20,973 nucleotides of DNA from UBA5004 sp038061835 (GCA_038061835.1 JBBTYJ010000014.1:1-20973); one strand, 5' to 3'. Counted from the stretch's first letter, positions 6,424 through 13,820 are shown. A program made the numbers and translations. The notes: generated by a model not told the origin, from the letters alone.

Positions 6424-7335
6424 CTATTTAGATTCGGCTAATTTTGTTATAGCTTTAGTGACTATAGGCAAAATATCATCATAAAAATTTAGGTCCAAGA
6501 TATCGGCCAGTTTGAACCAACGCACATCATCAAGACCACCTTGTTCTTCTTTCTTCTCAAGAGTGAGTTCCTGATACGGCGCTTCAGCAAGAAAATAGAT
6601 TATCTCTTTCTTTATTTTTCCGTTAATTGGGTGGAACGTTGTGTAAGAGTTCTCGCCTATACGATCTTTAATCTGTATGGGTACCCCAATTTCAAGTGGG
6701 ACTTTTCTCAATAAGCTCTGCTCGTAAGTCTCGCCATCATTAAGATGTCCCTTAGTCAGGGTCCAATGGCCAAAAACATCATGAACGAGAGCAAGATAAG
6801 TATTACCCTCGCTCTCGGCATAAACAACCGCTCCCGCCAGTCGCTCGATGGGCAATTGGTTAATAGGAATATTTCCATATTTCTTCTTTGGTTTCGGCAC
6901 ATCAAACTTACCCGGTTCACCCATTTCTTTATAAACAGCTCCGAGAACTCCATTGATAAACCGACCAGAAGTATCACCGCCAAAAGTTTTGGCCAGCTCG
7001 ATAGCCTCGTTAATGGCTACTTTTGGTGGCACTTCCTTGCGATCGGCAAACAGGAGTTCCGCCAAACCGATACGAAGAATATTACGATCGACGACGGAAA
7101 TCTTTTCAATTGGCCAGTCCGGCGCCGCTTTTTCTATCAAAGTATCGAGGTCTCTCTTTTTTTCCAATACTAACTTCAAGAGATTGTTCATGAACGGTCT
7201 GTCGTTCGCGCCCGGAGCAAACTCCGCGATCATGCGTTCAAATATCGGAAAAATTTTCCCTGTTTTAGTGCCCTCAAAATCCCATTCAAAAAGAGTTTGA
7301 AGAACGATTGACCTAGATAGATGTCGGTTGGACAT
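6424..7335 (-). CDS. nusB: NusB antitermination factor fused to a degenerate Nudix domain
   Basis: Residues 1-140 are NusB, an all-helical RNA-binding factor that joins NusE/S10 on boxA of rRNA transcripts. It starts SNRHLSRSIVLQTLFEWDF, and the conserved stretches VVDRNILRIGLAEL, PPKVAINEAIELAKTFGG and FINGVLGAV are present. After a Lys/Pro-rich linker (146-153), residues about 163-300 look like a Nudix fold. The Nudix box spans G196-V218: G196, E202, R210, E215, G217 and V218 fit, but K211 and L214 replace two of the usual metal-binding glutamates. Hydrolase activity is therefore doubtful. I chose the ATG at 7335, where NusB homology begins. A TTG at 7344 would add three residues. No clear Shine-Dalgarno. 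It lies between rpmF and rnc in one operon. Confidence 0.88.
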   Translation of the reverse strand: MSNRHLSRSIVLQTLFEWDFEGTKTGKIFPIFERMIAEFAPGANDRPFMNNLLKLVLEKKRDLDTLIEKAAPDWPIEKISVVDRNILRIGLAELLFADRKEVPPKVAINEAIELAKTFGGDTSGRFINGVLGAVYKEMGEPGKFDVPKPKKKYGNIPINQLPIERLAGAVVYAESEGNTYLALVHDVFGHWTLTKGHLNDGETYEQSLLRKVPLEIGVPIQIKDRIGENSYTTFHPINGKIKKEIIYFLAEAPYQELTLEKKEEQGGLDDVRWFKLADILDLNFYDDILPIVTKAITKLAESK

Positions 7336-7357
7336 AAAGAACAAAAGAACTAAGAAA

Positions 7358-7561
7358 CTATTTGATTTTTTTCGCCTGCTTTTCCAATTTAGCTGTTAAA
7401 TCGATTACTTTTCTCCCGCGATAAGCGCCAGTCGCTTTCGAAATCCGGTGCCTCAAATGAAAATTGCCCGACTCGTCCTTAGAGAGAGCGGGTTTCGAAA
7501 GCGCATGATGGGAACGCCTATTCTTAGTGTGAGACCTCGTATGTCTCATTCGTACTGTCAT
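7358..7561 (-). CDS. rpmF: Large ribosomal subunit protein bL32 (zinc-ligand-free form)
   Basis: A 67-residue basic ribosomal protein of the 50S subunit. The N-terminus VRMRHTRSHTKNRRSHHAL and the later LRHRISKATGAYRGRKVIDL match the bL32 pattern, in which the Arg/His-rich start is followed by a C-x-x-C...C-x-x-C-type ribbon. Here every cysteine of the ribbon is replaced (KDESGNFHLRHRISKATG), so it is the non-zinc version. First gene of the operon rpmF-nusB-rnc-smc. The ATG lies about seven bases below an extended -10 box, so the message may be leaderless. Confidence 0.88.
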   Translation of the reverse strand: MTVRMRHTRSHTKNRRSHHALSKPALSKDESGNFHLRHRISKATGAYRGRKVIDLTAKLEKQAKKIK

Positions 7562-7567
7562 AACCCC

Positions 7568-7576
7568 ACTTTAGCA
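7568..7576 (-). promoter_or_regulatory. Extended -10 element before rpmF
   Basis: On the minus strand TGC-TAAAGT (7576-7568) forms an extended -10 box. Initiation about seven bases on would fall at the rpmF ATG (7561). No good -35 is seen: the region upstream is the T tract of the preceding terminator. Confidence 0.45.
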
Positions 7577-7587
7577 CCATTTTTTCC

Positions 7588-7627
7588 AAAAGAAAAGGGG
7601 TTCACTGAAAGCTATCCAATGAACCCC
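7588..7627 (-). terminator. Intrinsic terminator after the DHH-like gene
   Basis: On the minus strand an 11-bp stem GGGGTTCATTG / CAGTGAACCCC (7627-7617 with 7607-7597, one wobble pair) has a nine-base loop and is followed by TTTTCTTTT (7596-7588). It separates the DHH-like gene from the rpmF operon. Confidence 0.9.
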
Positions 7628-7644
7628 CTCAAGAAACGTTTACG

Positions 7645-8589
7645 TTACGATACGACACCGGATTTAAGAAATTTTTTGACTAAAGCTAGAACAGTCTCAG
7701 GCGCCAGCTTCGATTCTCGACCAACACCGGATGCTGATGAAACTATGTTAACCGGACCACCCCAAGAAAGACGCGCCTCCTTGAGTTCCTTCGGGGTCAT
7801 TTCTCGAGCTTGTGCTTCGATCGCATTGATAGCTTTCTCAAACCCAATGCGGTCAAAAAATAACGGCTGACGTATGAGACTGAATTTTCTGATACTACCG
7901 CCGTGAGACAAATGACAATCGTCATACACAAGTGCTACTGGATATCTTTTATTGGCCCAGTCTCTTGCCTTGTCAAAATCGCCATGCACTGCGATAAACG
8001 GCACATCATTAACTATTTGTGCCAGGAATTTCTTAGTTTGTCTGCTCCGTAACTGTATTACGGCCATCATCTCTTCACCAGACATATTGCCAATGAGAAT
8101 ACGCCCCACAAGACTGACACGATCAGAAAGCGTTCTCCACAACCTTGGGTTTAGACAGATTGTATTTAAAGCATCTGTCTCAAGACTCTTGAGAAAATGA
8201 TCTGCTAAATCGGGATTGTTATGCGCGGCATTGATATAGCCGTACCTATCCATTGCACCAATCCACAAGACCAAAAGTTTATCAATTTGATCTCCCATAT
8301 CCAATGCCCGAAGCGTCAGAACAGCCATGGCCCCGATTGAATCCTTATCTGGTCTCATTGTTACCAACTTACTTCCTTCCTTGGGAAGAGGAAAAGAAAG
8401 CGCTTCTTCGATCGCCGAAGATTTACCACGCACTTGGTGCTGTGGATCGATATTCCCTAGACCACAGCGATTAGCAAACGACTCGTCTGTTACCTCTATT
8501 CCAAGAGTGTGCAACCCCAGTAATTTATCATTATGACAAATCGCTTCGTCACTTACGTCAGTTCTAAGAATTCCACAGTTGTAATACAT
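7645..8589 (-). CDS. Hypothetical protein, possibly DHH-superfamily phosphoesterase-like
   Basis: 314 residues, soluble, function unknown. Two stretches resemble the DHH superfamily. The segment LVTMRPDKDSIGAMAVL (about residues 75-91) has the form of the HxDxDxxxSAxxL motif. The C-terminal WGGPVNIVSSASGVGRESKL (about 276-295) resembles the glycine-rich substrate loop of DHHA1-like domains. An early GLGNIDPQH motif (about 43-51) could supply a further metal ligand. The likeness is by eye and the first His of the motif is Arg here. The start is firm: AAGGAG (8603-8598) lies eight bases before the ATG. A consensus-like promoter lies upstream and a terminator follows, so this is a single-gene transcription unit. 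Confidence 0.6.
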   Translation of the reverse strand: MYYNCGILRTDVSDEAICHNDKLLGLHTLGIEVTDESFANRCGLGNIDPQHQVRGKSSAIEEALSFPLPKEGSKLVTMRPDKDSIGAMAVLTLRALDMGDQIDKLLVLWIGAMDRYGYINAAHNNPDLADHFLKSLETDALNTICLNPRLWRTLSDRVSLVGRILIGNMSGEEMMAVIQLRSRQTKKFLAQIVNDVPFIAVHGDFDKARDWANKRYPVALVYDDCHLSHGGSIRKFSLIRQPLFFDRIGFEKAINAIEAQAREMTPKELKEARLSWGGPVNIVSSASGVGRESKLAPETVLALVKKFLKSGVVS

Positions 8590-8656
8590 TTACTTGTCTC
8601 CTTTTCTTTTGGATTGTAACGTTTATTTATATTTACAATTAACAAAATCTTCTTAC

Positions 8657-8686
8657 ATTGTACTACACTTATCTGCCTTTTGTCAA
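8657..8686 (-). promoter_or_regulatory. Promoter of the DHH-like gene
   Basis: On the minus strand a perfect TTGACA (8686-8681), an 18-base spacer and TACAAT (8662-8657). Initiation at about 8650 gives a leader near 60 bases carrying AAGGAG. The -35 box and part of the spacer lie in the last codons of rnhB. Confidence 0.75.
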
Positions 8687-9352
8687 CTTAGTCAAAAAGC
8701 TGCGACGATGAAGGGTTGTCGGACCAAATTTTCGAATAGCCTGTCGATGTTCAAAAGTGCCATAACCCTTATGTTTATGAAAATTAAATTCCGGAAACCT
8801 TTTAGAAAGTTTAATCATTCTCTTGTCACGTATAACTTTCGCCATGATGGAAGCGAGCGAAATAACCGGAATCTTTTCGTCTCCTCTTATAACTGTCAAT
8901 TGGTGAATAAATTCTTTTGGCGCCTTAATGCCGCCATCAAGATAAACTTGAGACTCCGTCGACACACCAAGAGAAGCTAAGCACCTCTTGATACCGAGTC
9001 TGATGGCATAGGAAATGCCCTTTCTATCTATTACCTTCTCCGAGACTAGAGAGACAGCAAAATCGAGCAACCCTTCCTTGCGCGCTTCAAGAGCCAATGC
9101 AAACCACAGTTCTCTATCGCTCGGAGAAAGTTTTTTTGAATCTTTAATACTTTTAAAAAAATTCTTACTGGTTTTACGAAGTTCAACAGTTACAGGATTA
9201 GGAATCGAAACAGCCCCCACGGCCACCGGCCCGGCCAAGGGCCCCCTGCCCGCTTCATCAATGCCTACGACATAACTCATCCCGTTAGAAGTCCGACTTG
9301 CTTTATGCAAGTCGGCAGGAATCTCCGATTCCTTACTTCTAATGGGACTCAT
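8669..9352 (-). CDS. rnhB: Ribonuclease HII with an inserted N-terminal extension
   Basis: Cuts the RNA strand of RNA-DNA hybrids and single ribonucleotides in DNA. The core begins MSYVVGIDEAGRGPLAGP with the catalytic D-E pair (residues 32 and 33 counted from the first ATG). The third acidic residue lies in QVYLDGG, and the fourth probably in ASIMAKVIRD. The end has the conserved HKGYGTFEHRQAI segment. 227 residues from the ATG at 9352, or 203 from the ATG at 9280. The first 24 codons are created by a palindromic insertion: residues 1-2 (MS) recur as residues 25-26, and what lies between is the 66-bp element plus its duplicated site. Either ATG could be used. The one at 9352 lies about six bases below the predicted transcription start. 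The gene is divergent from dnaE across 35 bases. Confidence 0.93.
   Translation of the reverse strand: MSPIRSKESEIPADLHKASRTSNGMSYVVGIDEAGRGPLAGPVAVGAVSIPNPVTVELRKTSKNFFKSIKDSKKLSPSDRELWFALALEARKEGLLDFAVSLVSEKVIDRKGISYAIRLGIKRCLASLGVSTESQVYLDGGIKAPKEFIHQLTVIRGDEKIPVISLASIMAKVIRDKRMIKLSKRFPEFNFHKHKGYGTFEHRQAIRKFGPTTLHRRSFLTKLTKGR
9275..9352. mobile_element. 66-bp palindromic element with 6-bp target-site duplication, inside rnhB
   Basis: Read on the plus strand the layout is: direct repeat ACTCAT (9275-9280); outer arm CCCGTTAGAAGT (9281-9292); hairpin A CCGACTTGC-TTTAT-GCAAGTCGG (9293-9315); C; hairpin B AGGAATC-TCC-GATTCCT (9317-9333); T; outer arm ACTTCTAATGGG (9335-9346); direct repeat ACTCAT (9347-9352). 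The outer arms pair over 12 bp with one G-T wobble, and both inner stems are perfect, so the whole forms a three-way junction or cruciform. Flanking exact repeats point to insertion with target duplication. 72 bp is 24 codons, so rnhB stays in frame. No transposase is encoded here. Comparable in form to in-frame palindromic elements known from Rickettsia, but I do not recognise the family. Confidence 0.75.
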
Positions 9353-9364
9353 GCGTTACTTCAG

Positions 9365-9370
9365 ATTATA
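9365..9370 (-). promoter_or_regulatory. -10 box of rnhB
   Basis: TATAAT on the minus strand (9370-9365), with initiation expected near 9358, about six bases before the ATG at 9352. No convincing -35. It nearly touches the dnaE -10 box on the other strand. Confidence 0.5.
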
Positions 9371-9373
9371 CAT

Positions 9374-9379
9374 TATAAT
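9374..9379 (+). promoter_or_regulatory. -10 box of dnaE
   Basis: TATAAT at 9374-9379, nine bases above the ATG at 9388. Initiation would fall at about 9386, giving a leaderless or nearly leaderless message. No Shine-Dalgarno and no clear -35 are seen. Confidence 0.5.
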
Positions 9380-9387
9380 AACTCTCG

Positions 9388-12300
9388 ATGAGCAAATTCG
9401 TCCATCTCCACACTCATAGCCATTACTCTCTACTCGAAGCTCTGCCAAAAATTCCAGACCTCGTCAAGAAAGCACGTCTCTCAAACATGAATTCACTTGC
9501 TCTAACTGATGCCGGCAATCTTTACGGCGCCATAGAATTTTACAAAGAATGCCGGGGGCAAGGAATCAAGCCGATTATCGGGGTTGATTTTTATGTTGCC
9601 TTACGAACCAGAAATGACAAGGAAGCGCGAGTCGACAATGAACGCAGTCGACTGGTGCTCCTTGCGGAGAATAATCTCGGATACCGAAATCTTCTCAAGT
9701 TGGTGACGGACTCATATCTTGAGGGATTTTATTACAAACCGCGTATTGATAAAGAATTAATAGAGAAATATCGCGACGGACTCATCGCTATTTTACCGGC
9801 GTTCACTTCTAATGACATTGAGAAAAAAGCCGAATATTATAAAAAAGTGTTTGGATCGGATAACTTTTTCCTCGAAATAACTCATCATCCTGAAATTAGA
9901 GGCCATCAGGAAAAGATGAATGCCAAAATCACTCTCGCCCGACAAAAACAAATTTCTTTGGTTGCGGCTCAAGACGTGTACTATCTCGAACCGGGAGACA
10001 AACCGGCCAGAAACACTCTGCTTTCTATCCAAAATAGCTTACCGGGCAGCGGAGACGGCGGAACTTTCGAAGAAGATGACGAGAACCTTTCTTTTATTGA
10101 TGCTGGGGATGCCAAAAAATATTTTAAAGACATTCCGGAAGCGCTAGAAAATACCGGAAAGATCGCCGATAGATGCAATGTGGAACTGGAGCTTGGTAAG
10201 TGGGTCTTCCCGGATATTGAAACGTCCACAAACGCAAATCCCGATGAGGCGTTGAGAAAAATAGTGTACGAAGGTTTTAAATTCAGAAACCTGAAGAAAA
10301 CCGACAAAGAGACAAATCGTGTCGAATATGAACTTGGAGTTATCAAGGATAAGGGATACGCCAAATATTTTCTCGTGGTTTCTGACCTGCTTCGTTACGC
10401 ACACAACAATGGCATTTTGACCAACGTACGAGGTTCGGTGGCGGGTTCCATGGTCACTTATCTCTCCGGTATCACAAATATCAATCCGCTCGAATATAAC
10501 TTGCCTTTTGAACGCTTCCTAAATCCGGATCGTCCTTCCCCCCCCGATATTGATATGGACTTCGCGGATAATCGACGCGATGAGGTTATAGAATATGTAA
10601 GAGAAAAATACGGCAAAGATAAAGTGGCTCAAATTGGGACCTTCGGCACAATGATGGCAAGAGGAGCGGTGCGCGACGTCACCAGAGCTCTCGGTTATGC
10701 TTATGCTTTAGGTGACAAAATTGCCAAGCTCGTCCCATTTGGAGCTCAAGGATTCCCCATGACCCTTAATCGCGCCATGATAGAAAATCCAGAACTTAAA
10801 AAACTCTATGAGGAAAACCCTGAAACAAAAATTATTATAGATATGGCAAAAAAAATTGAAGGAAATGCCAGACACATCTCTGTTCATGCCGCCGGAGTAG
10901 TAATCTCTCCCACATCTCTCACAGATTATTCTCCTCTCCAGTACGATACTAAAGGCGAAAAGAAAATAATCACGCAATTTGATATGCACTCGATAGAAGA
11001 TACAGGTCTTCTTAAATTTGATTTTCTCGGTATCAGAAACTTGTCCATCATTGCCGAGACACTCACTCGTATTGAAAAAATGGAAGGCAAAAAAATAAAG
11101 ATGGAAGATATTCCGATAGACGATAAAAAAACTTTCGAAATGCTTACCAGAGGGGAAACGGAAGGAACCTTTCAACTCAACGGTGATGGTATGACACGCG
11201 CGCTCATGGAATTAAAACCAAACACTATTCACGACATCAACGTCATGGTGGCGCTGTATCGTCCGGGTCCAATGGACAACATTAAGGAATACATCGCCAG
11301 AAAACATAACCAAAAACAGGTTTCATATCTACATCCTAAGATGAAGAGTTTTCTAGATACCACATATGGAGTGCTGGTGTATCAAGACGATCTTCTTATG
11401 ACTGCCATAGAAGTAGCCGGTTATTCTTGGGGCGATGTAGATAAATTCCGCAAGGCAGTAGGCAAAAAAATTCCAGAAGAGATGAGAAAACAACACATTA
11501 TCTTCATTGAAGGTTGCCAAAAACACGGTGGCATGAGCAAAGAAAAAGCGGAGGCGCTTTGGAAACTTTTTGAACCCTTTCAAGGATACGGCTTCAATAA
11601 GGCCCATGCGGCAAGTTACGGCTACATCGCTTATATCACCGCCTATTTGAAAGCTAACTTCCCCGCCATATACATGTCCGCTGTTTTGACTGCGGAATCA
11701 GGCGATATTGAAACCATCGGCATAATGATAAAGGAGTGCAAGCGCATGGGTATTGAGGTACTACCCCCATCAATTAATGAGAGCTTTTCCCAATTTTCCG
11801 TAATCAATCCCGCCCGAACGACCGTTCAGTCGGACGGGAATCCGCCCAATCCTTATAAAATCCGTTTTGGATTGACTACCATAAAAAACTTCGGTCAAGG
11901 AATCTCAAGTACTATAACTCTCGAAAGGAAAAAGAATGGCAAATTTAAGGATCTGTCGGATTTCCTGGACCGGATCAAAGATAAGAACTTAAACAAAAAA
12001 TCTCTCGAGTCACTGATTAAATGCGGAGCCTTAGATGAGTTCGATGAGCGGGGAATACTGTTGGCCAATATCGATAATTTGCTTGCCTATCATAGGGAAA
12101 GAATCGGCGCGTCCCAAAATCAGGACTCTCTTTTTGGTTTGATGTCAGACACTTCCACTCTCCCGGCTCTACGCCTACAGAATTCTCCTCCCGCAACGCT
12201 CACAGAGAAACTGCAGTGGGAAAAAGAACTTCTTGGTCTCTATCTCTCCGGCCACCCGCTAGAAGCGTATCGGGACAAACTTCTTGCCTTAAAAATGAGT

Positions 12301-12573
12301 GTTAAAAAACTCTTCGATTTACGCGAAGGCGATGTAACAGTAATTGCAGGCATAGTTGAGTCAGTACGCGACGTACTGACCAAAGGAAACGAGCGTATGG
12401 TCTTCATGCGTTTAGCCGACTTGTCGGGCACTATCGAGGTGGCGATTTTCCCCCGAATACTGACCGAATTTAGACCATTCATCCAGCCGGAAGCATGTAT
12501 CGCCATTAAGGGTAAAGTTTCTAAACGCAGGAACGAAACTTCTTTCATTGCCGAAAAGATTAAGGCCTTGTAG
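9388..12573 (+). CDS. dnaE: DNA polymerase III alpha subunit (DnaE type)
   Basis: The replicative DNA polymerase, 1061 residues. The order is PHP domain (1 to about 270, starting FVHLHTHSHYSLLEALP), palm/thumb with the catalytic aspartates in PDIDMDF (D389, D391) and KFDFLG (D545), then fingers (VYQDDLL, FRKAVGKK, GYGFNKAHAASYG). A helix-hairpin-helix region (about 830-910) follows, then a C-terminal OB fold (about 970-1061, VIAGIVESVRDV...). It stops right after the OB fold, so the tau-binding tail of the E. coli protein is missing. The PHP domain has lost several metal ligands (TDAGN, SRLVLL, QDVYYL, ARNTLL, where active PHP domains have His). A proline-rich in-frame insert lies near residues 806-823. 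First gene of a two-gene operon with thrS. Confidence 0.96.
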   Translation: MSKFVHLHTHSHYSLLEALPKIPDLVKKARLSNMNSLALTDAGNLYGAIEFYKECRGQGIKPIIGVDFYVALRTRNDKEARVDNERSRLVLLAENNLGYRNLLKLVTDSYLEGFYYKPRIDKELIEKYRDGLIAILPAFTSNDIEKKAEYYKKVFGSDNFFLEITHHPEIRGHQEKMNAKITLARQKQISLVAAQDVYYLEPGDKPARNTLLSIQNSLPGSGDGGTFEEDDENLSFIDAGDAKKYFKDIPEALENTGKIADRCNVELELGKWVFPDIETSTNANPDEALRKIVYEGFKFRNLKKTDKETNRVEYELGVIKDKGYAKYFLVVSDLLRYAHNNGILTNVRGSVAGSMVTYLSGITNINPLEYNLPFERFLNPDRPSPPDIDMDFADNRRDEVIEYVREKYGKDKVAQIGTFGTMMARGAVRDVTRALGYAYALGDKIAKLVPFGAQGFPMTLNRAMIENPELKKLYEENPETKIIIDMAKKIEGNARHISVHAAGVVISPTSLTDYSPLQYDTKGEKKIITQFDMHSIEDTGLLKFDFLGIRNLSIIAETLTRIEKMEGKKIKMEDIPIDDKKTFEMLTRGETEGTFQLNGDGMTRALMELKPNTIHDINVMVALYRPGPMDNIKEYIARKHNQKQVSYLHPKMKSFLDTTYGVLVYQDDLLMTAIEVAGYSWGDVDKFRKAVGKKIPEEMRKQHIIFIEGCQKHGGMSKEKAEALWKLFEPFQGYGFNKAHAASYGYIAYITAYLKANFPAIYMSAVLTAESGDIETIGIMIKECKRMGIEVLPPSINESFSQFSVINPARTTVQSDGNPPNPYKIRFGLTTIKNFGQGISSTITLERKKNGKFKDLSDFLDRIKDKNLNKKSLESLIKCGALDEFDERGILLANIDNLLAYHRERIGASQNQDSLFGLMSDTSTLPALRLQNSPPATLTEKLQWEKELLGLYLSGHPLEAYRDKLLALKMSVKKLFDLREGDVTVIAGIVESVRDVLTKGNERMVFMRLADLSGTIEVAIFPRILTEFRPFIQPEACIAIKGKVSKRRNETSFIAEKIKAL
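11808..11839. repeat. Inverted repeat inside an in-frame insert of dnaE
   Basis: TCCCGCCCGA (11808-11817) pairs with TCGGACGGGA (11830-11839) over nine of ten positions, around a 12-base loop. The surrounding DNA is GC-rich compared with the gene. The encoded segment (INPARTTVQSDGNPPNP) is low in structure and sits between QFSV and YKIRFGL, where other DnaE proteins have a short turn. This is the signature of a palindromic insert tolerated in a surface loop. Confidence 0.5.
12360..12380. repeat. Perfect 9-bp hairpin in dnaE
   Basis: GTCAGTACG, loop CGA, CGTACTGAC. It lies in the OB-fold coding region, where the protein shows no length change relative to the family pattern. It may be chance or a site of RNA structure. 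Confidence 0.4.
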
Positions 12574-12578
12574 GATGT

Positions 12579-13820
12579 ATGACTATGACAAACGCGGGAG
12601 AAACGGATCATAAAAAATTAGGCAAAGAACTTGGACTTTTTCATATAGACGAGACCATTGGCAAGGGATTGCCGATACTTCTACCAAAGGGCGCCACTAT
12701 TCGTCGAGAACTTGAGCGTTTTATCGTAGATGAGGAGATCAAACGCGGATATCAACATGTGTACACGCCTGACATAGCCAGACTTGAACTCTATAAAAAA
12801 TCTGGCCACTATCCTCATTACAAGGATTCAATGTACGCACCCATTGTTATTGACGACGAAGAGTTTATGCTTCGACCGATGACCTGCCCTCATCATTTTC
12901 AACTGTATTTATCCAAACCGCATAGCTATCGAGAATTACCGGTACGCATCGCTGAAATTGCCAAACTTTATCGTTATGAAAAATCTGGTGAACTGATGGG
13001 TCTACAGCGAGTACGCAGTTTCTGTTTATCAGATGCTCATATTATCTGTGCGTCAGAAAAACAGGCTGTTGATGAAATGGGCTTGGCGCTGGATCTTATT
13101 GAATATACCGATGGAATTTTAGGTCTCAAAATGGGAGAAGATTATCGATACAGATTATCTCTCGGAGATCGGAACAATAATGAAAAATATTATCAAGACG
13201 ACGCCGGATGGGAGAAAGCGGAAGAGTTGTTGCGCAAACTTATGATTAAGCGCAATGTTCCATTTGAGGAAGCAAAAAATGAAGCGGCTTTCTACGGTCC
13301 TAAAATAGACATCCAAATGAAAAATGCCAATGGTAAGGAGGACACCGCCTTTACCGTGCAATATGACTTATGTATGCCGAAGCGATTCGGTCTGACTTAT
13401 ATCGGAGAAGATGGCAAAGAACATGGCGCTTTTGTCGTACATCGTTCTTCTATTGGAGCCATTGAACGTATTATGGCATTTCTTATAGAAAAGTATGCTG
13501 GGGCATTCCCCCTCTGGCTCTCGCCTATTCAAGTCAAGGTTTTACCTATCGGCGAAGCGCATTTTGCATACGCAAAAGAAGTTTCTGAAAAATTAAAAAC
13601 GGAAAATATTAGAGTAGAACTGGACGATTCAAATGAAAGTCTTGGCAAGAAAATCAGGAATGCCAAAACAGAAAAAGTACCTTATATGCTCGTTATTGGG
13701 GACAAAGAAGTGTCTGAAAACAAAGCTACTTTGGAAAGCCGCGCTGATGAAAAGCTTGGCCAAATCGAAATTGATAAATTGATACTAAAAATTAAAACGG
13801 AAATCAAAAACAGAAGTTAA
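12579..13820 (+). CDS. thrS: Threonyl-tRNA synthetase, short form without TGS and editing domains
   Basis: Charges tRNA-Thr. 413 residues against about 640 in E. coli: the protein begins at the class II catalytic core, so the N-terminal TGS and editing (N2) domains are absent. Zinc and threonine ligands are present: C103 in MTCPHH, H154 in SDAHI and H288 in VVHRSSIG. Motif 2 is LYRYEKSGELMGLQRVRSF and motif 3 is GAIERIMAFLIE. The anticodon-binding domain covers about 312-413. The ATG at 12579 lies five bases after the dnaE stop, with only AGGA nearby as a weak ribosome site. The stop codon overlaps the lysS stop on the other strand by four bases. Confidence 0.94.
   Translation: MTMTNAGETDHKKLGKELGLFHIDETIGKGLPILLPKGATIRRELERFIVDEEIKRGYQHVYTPDIARLELYKKSGHYPHYKDSMYAPIVIDDEEFMLRPMTCPHHFQLYLSKPHSYRELPVRIAEIAKLYRYEKSGELMGLQRVRSFCLSDAHIICASEKQAVDEMGLALDLIEYTDGILGLKMGEDYRYRLSLGDRNNNEKYYQDDAGWEKAEELLRKLMIKRNVPFEEAKNEAAFYGPKIDIQMKNANGKEDTAFTVQYDLCMPKRFGLTYIGEDGKEHGAFVVHRSSIGAIERIMAFLIEKYAGAFPLWLSPIQVKVLPIGEAHFAYAKEVSEKLKTENIRVELDDSNESLGKKIRNAKTEKVPYMLVIGDKEVSENKATLESRADEKLGQIEIDKLILKIKTEIKNRS

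Noticed and set aside
9620..9655. Two GTCGAC sites and flanking repeats (AGTCGAC) in dnaE
   Set aside because: They are six-base palindromes within conserved PHP-domain codons, with no insertion in the protein, so chance is enough.
12360..12380. The perfect hairpin in dnaE as a third palindromic insert
   Set aside because: The OB-fold sequence has normal length here, so nothing was inserted. I list the hairpin itself but do not claim mobility.
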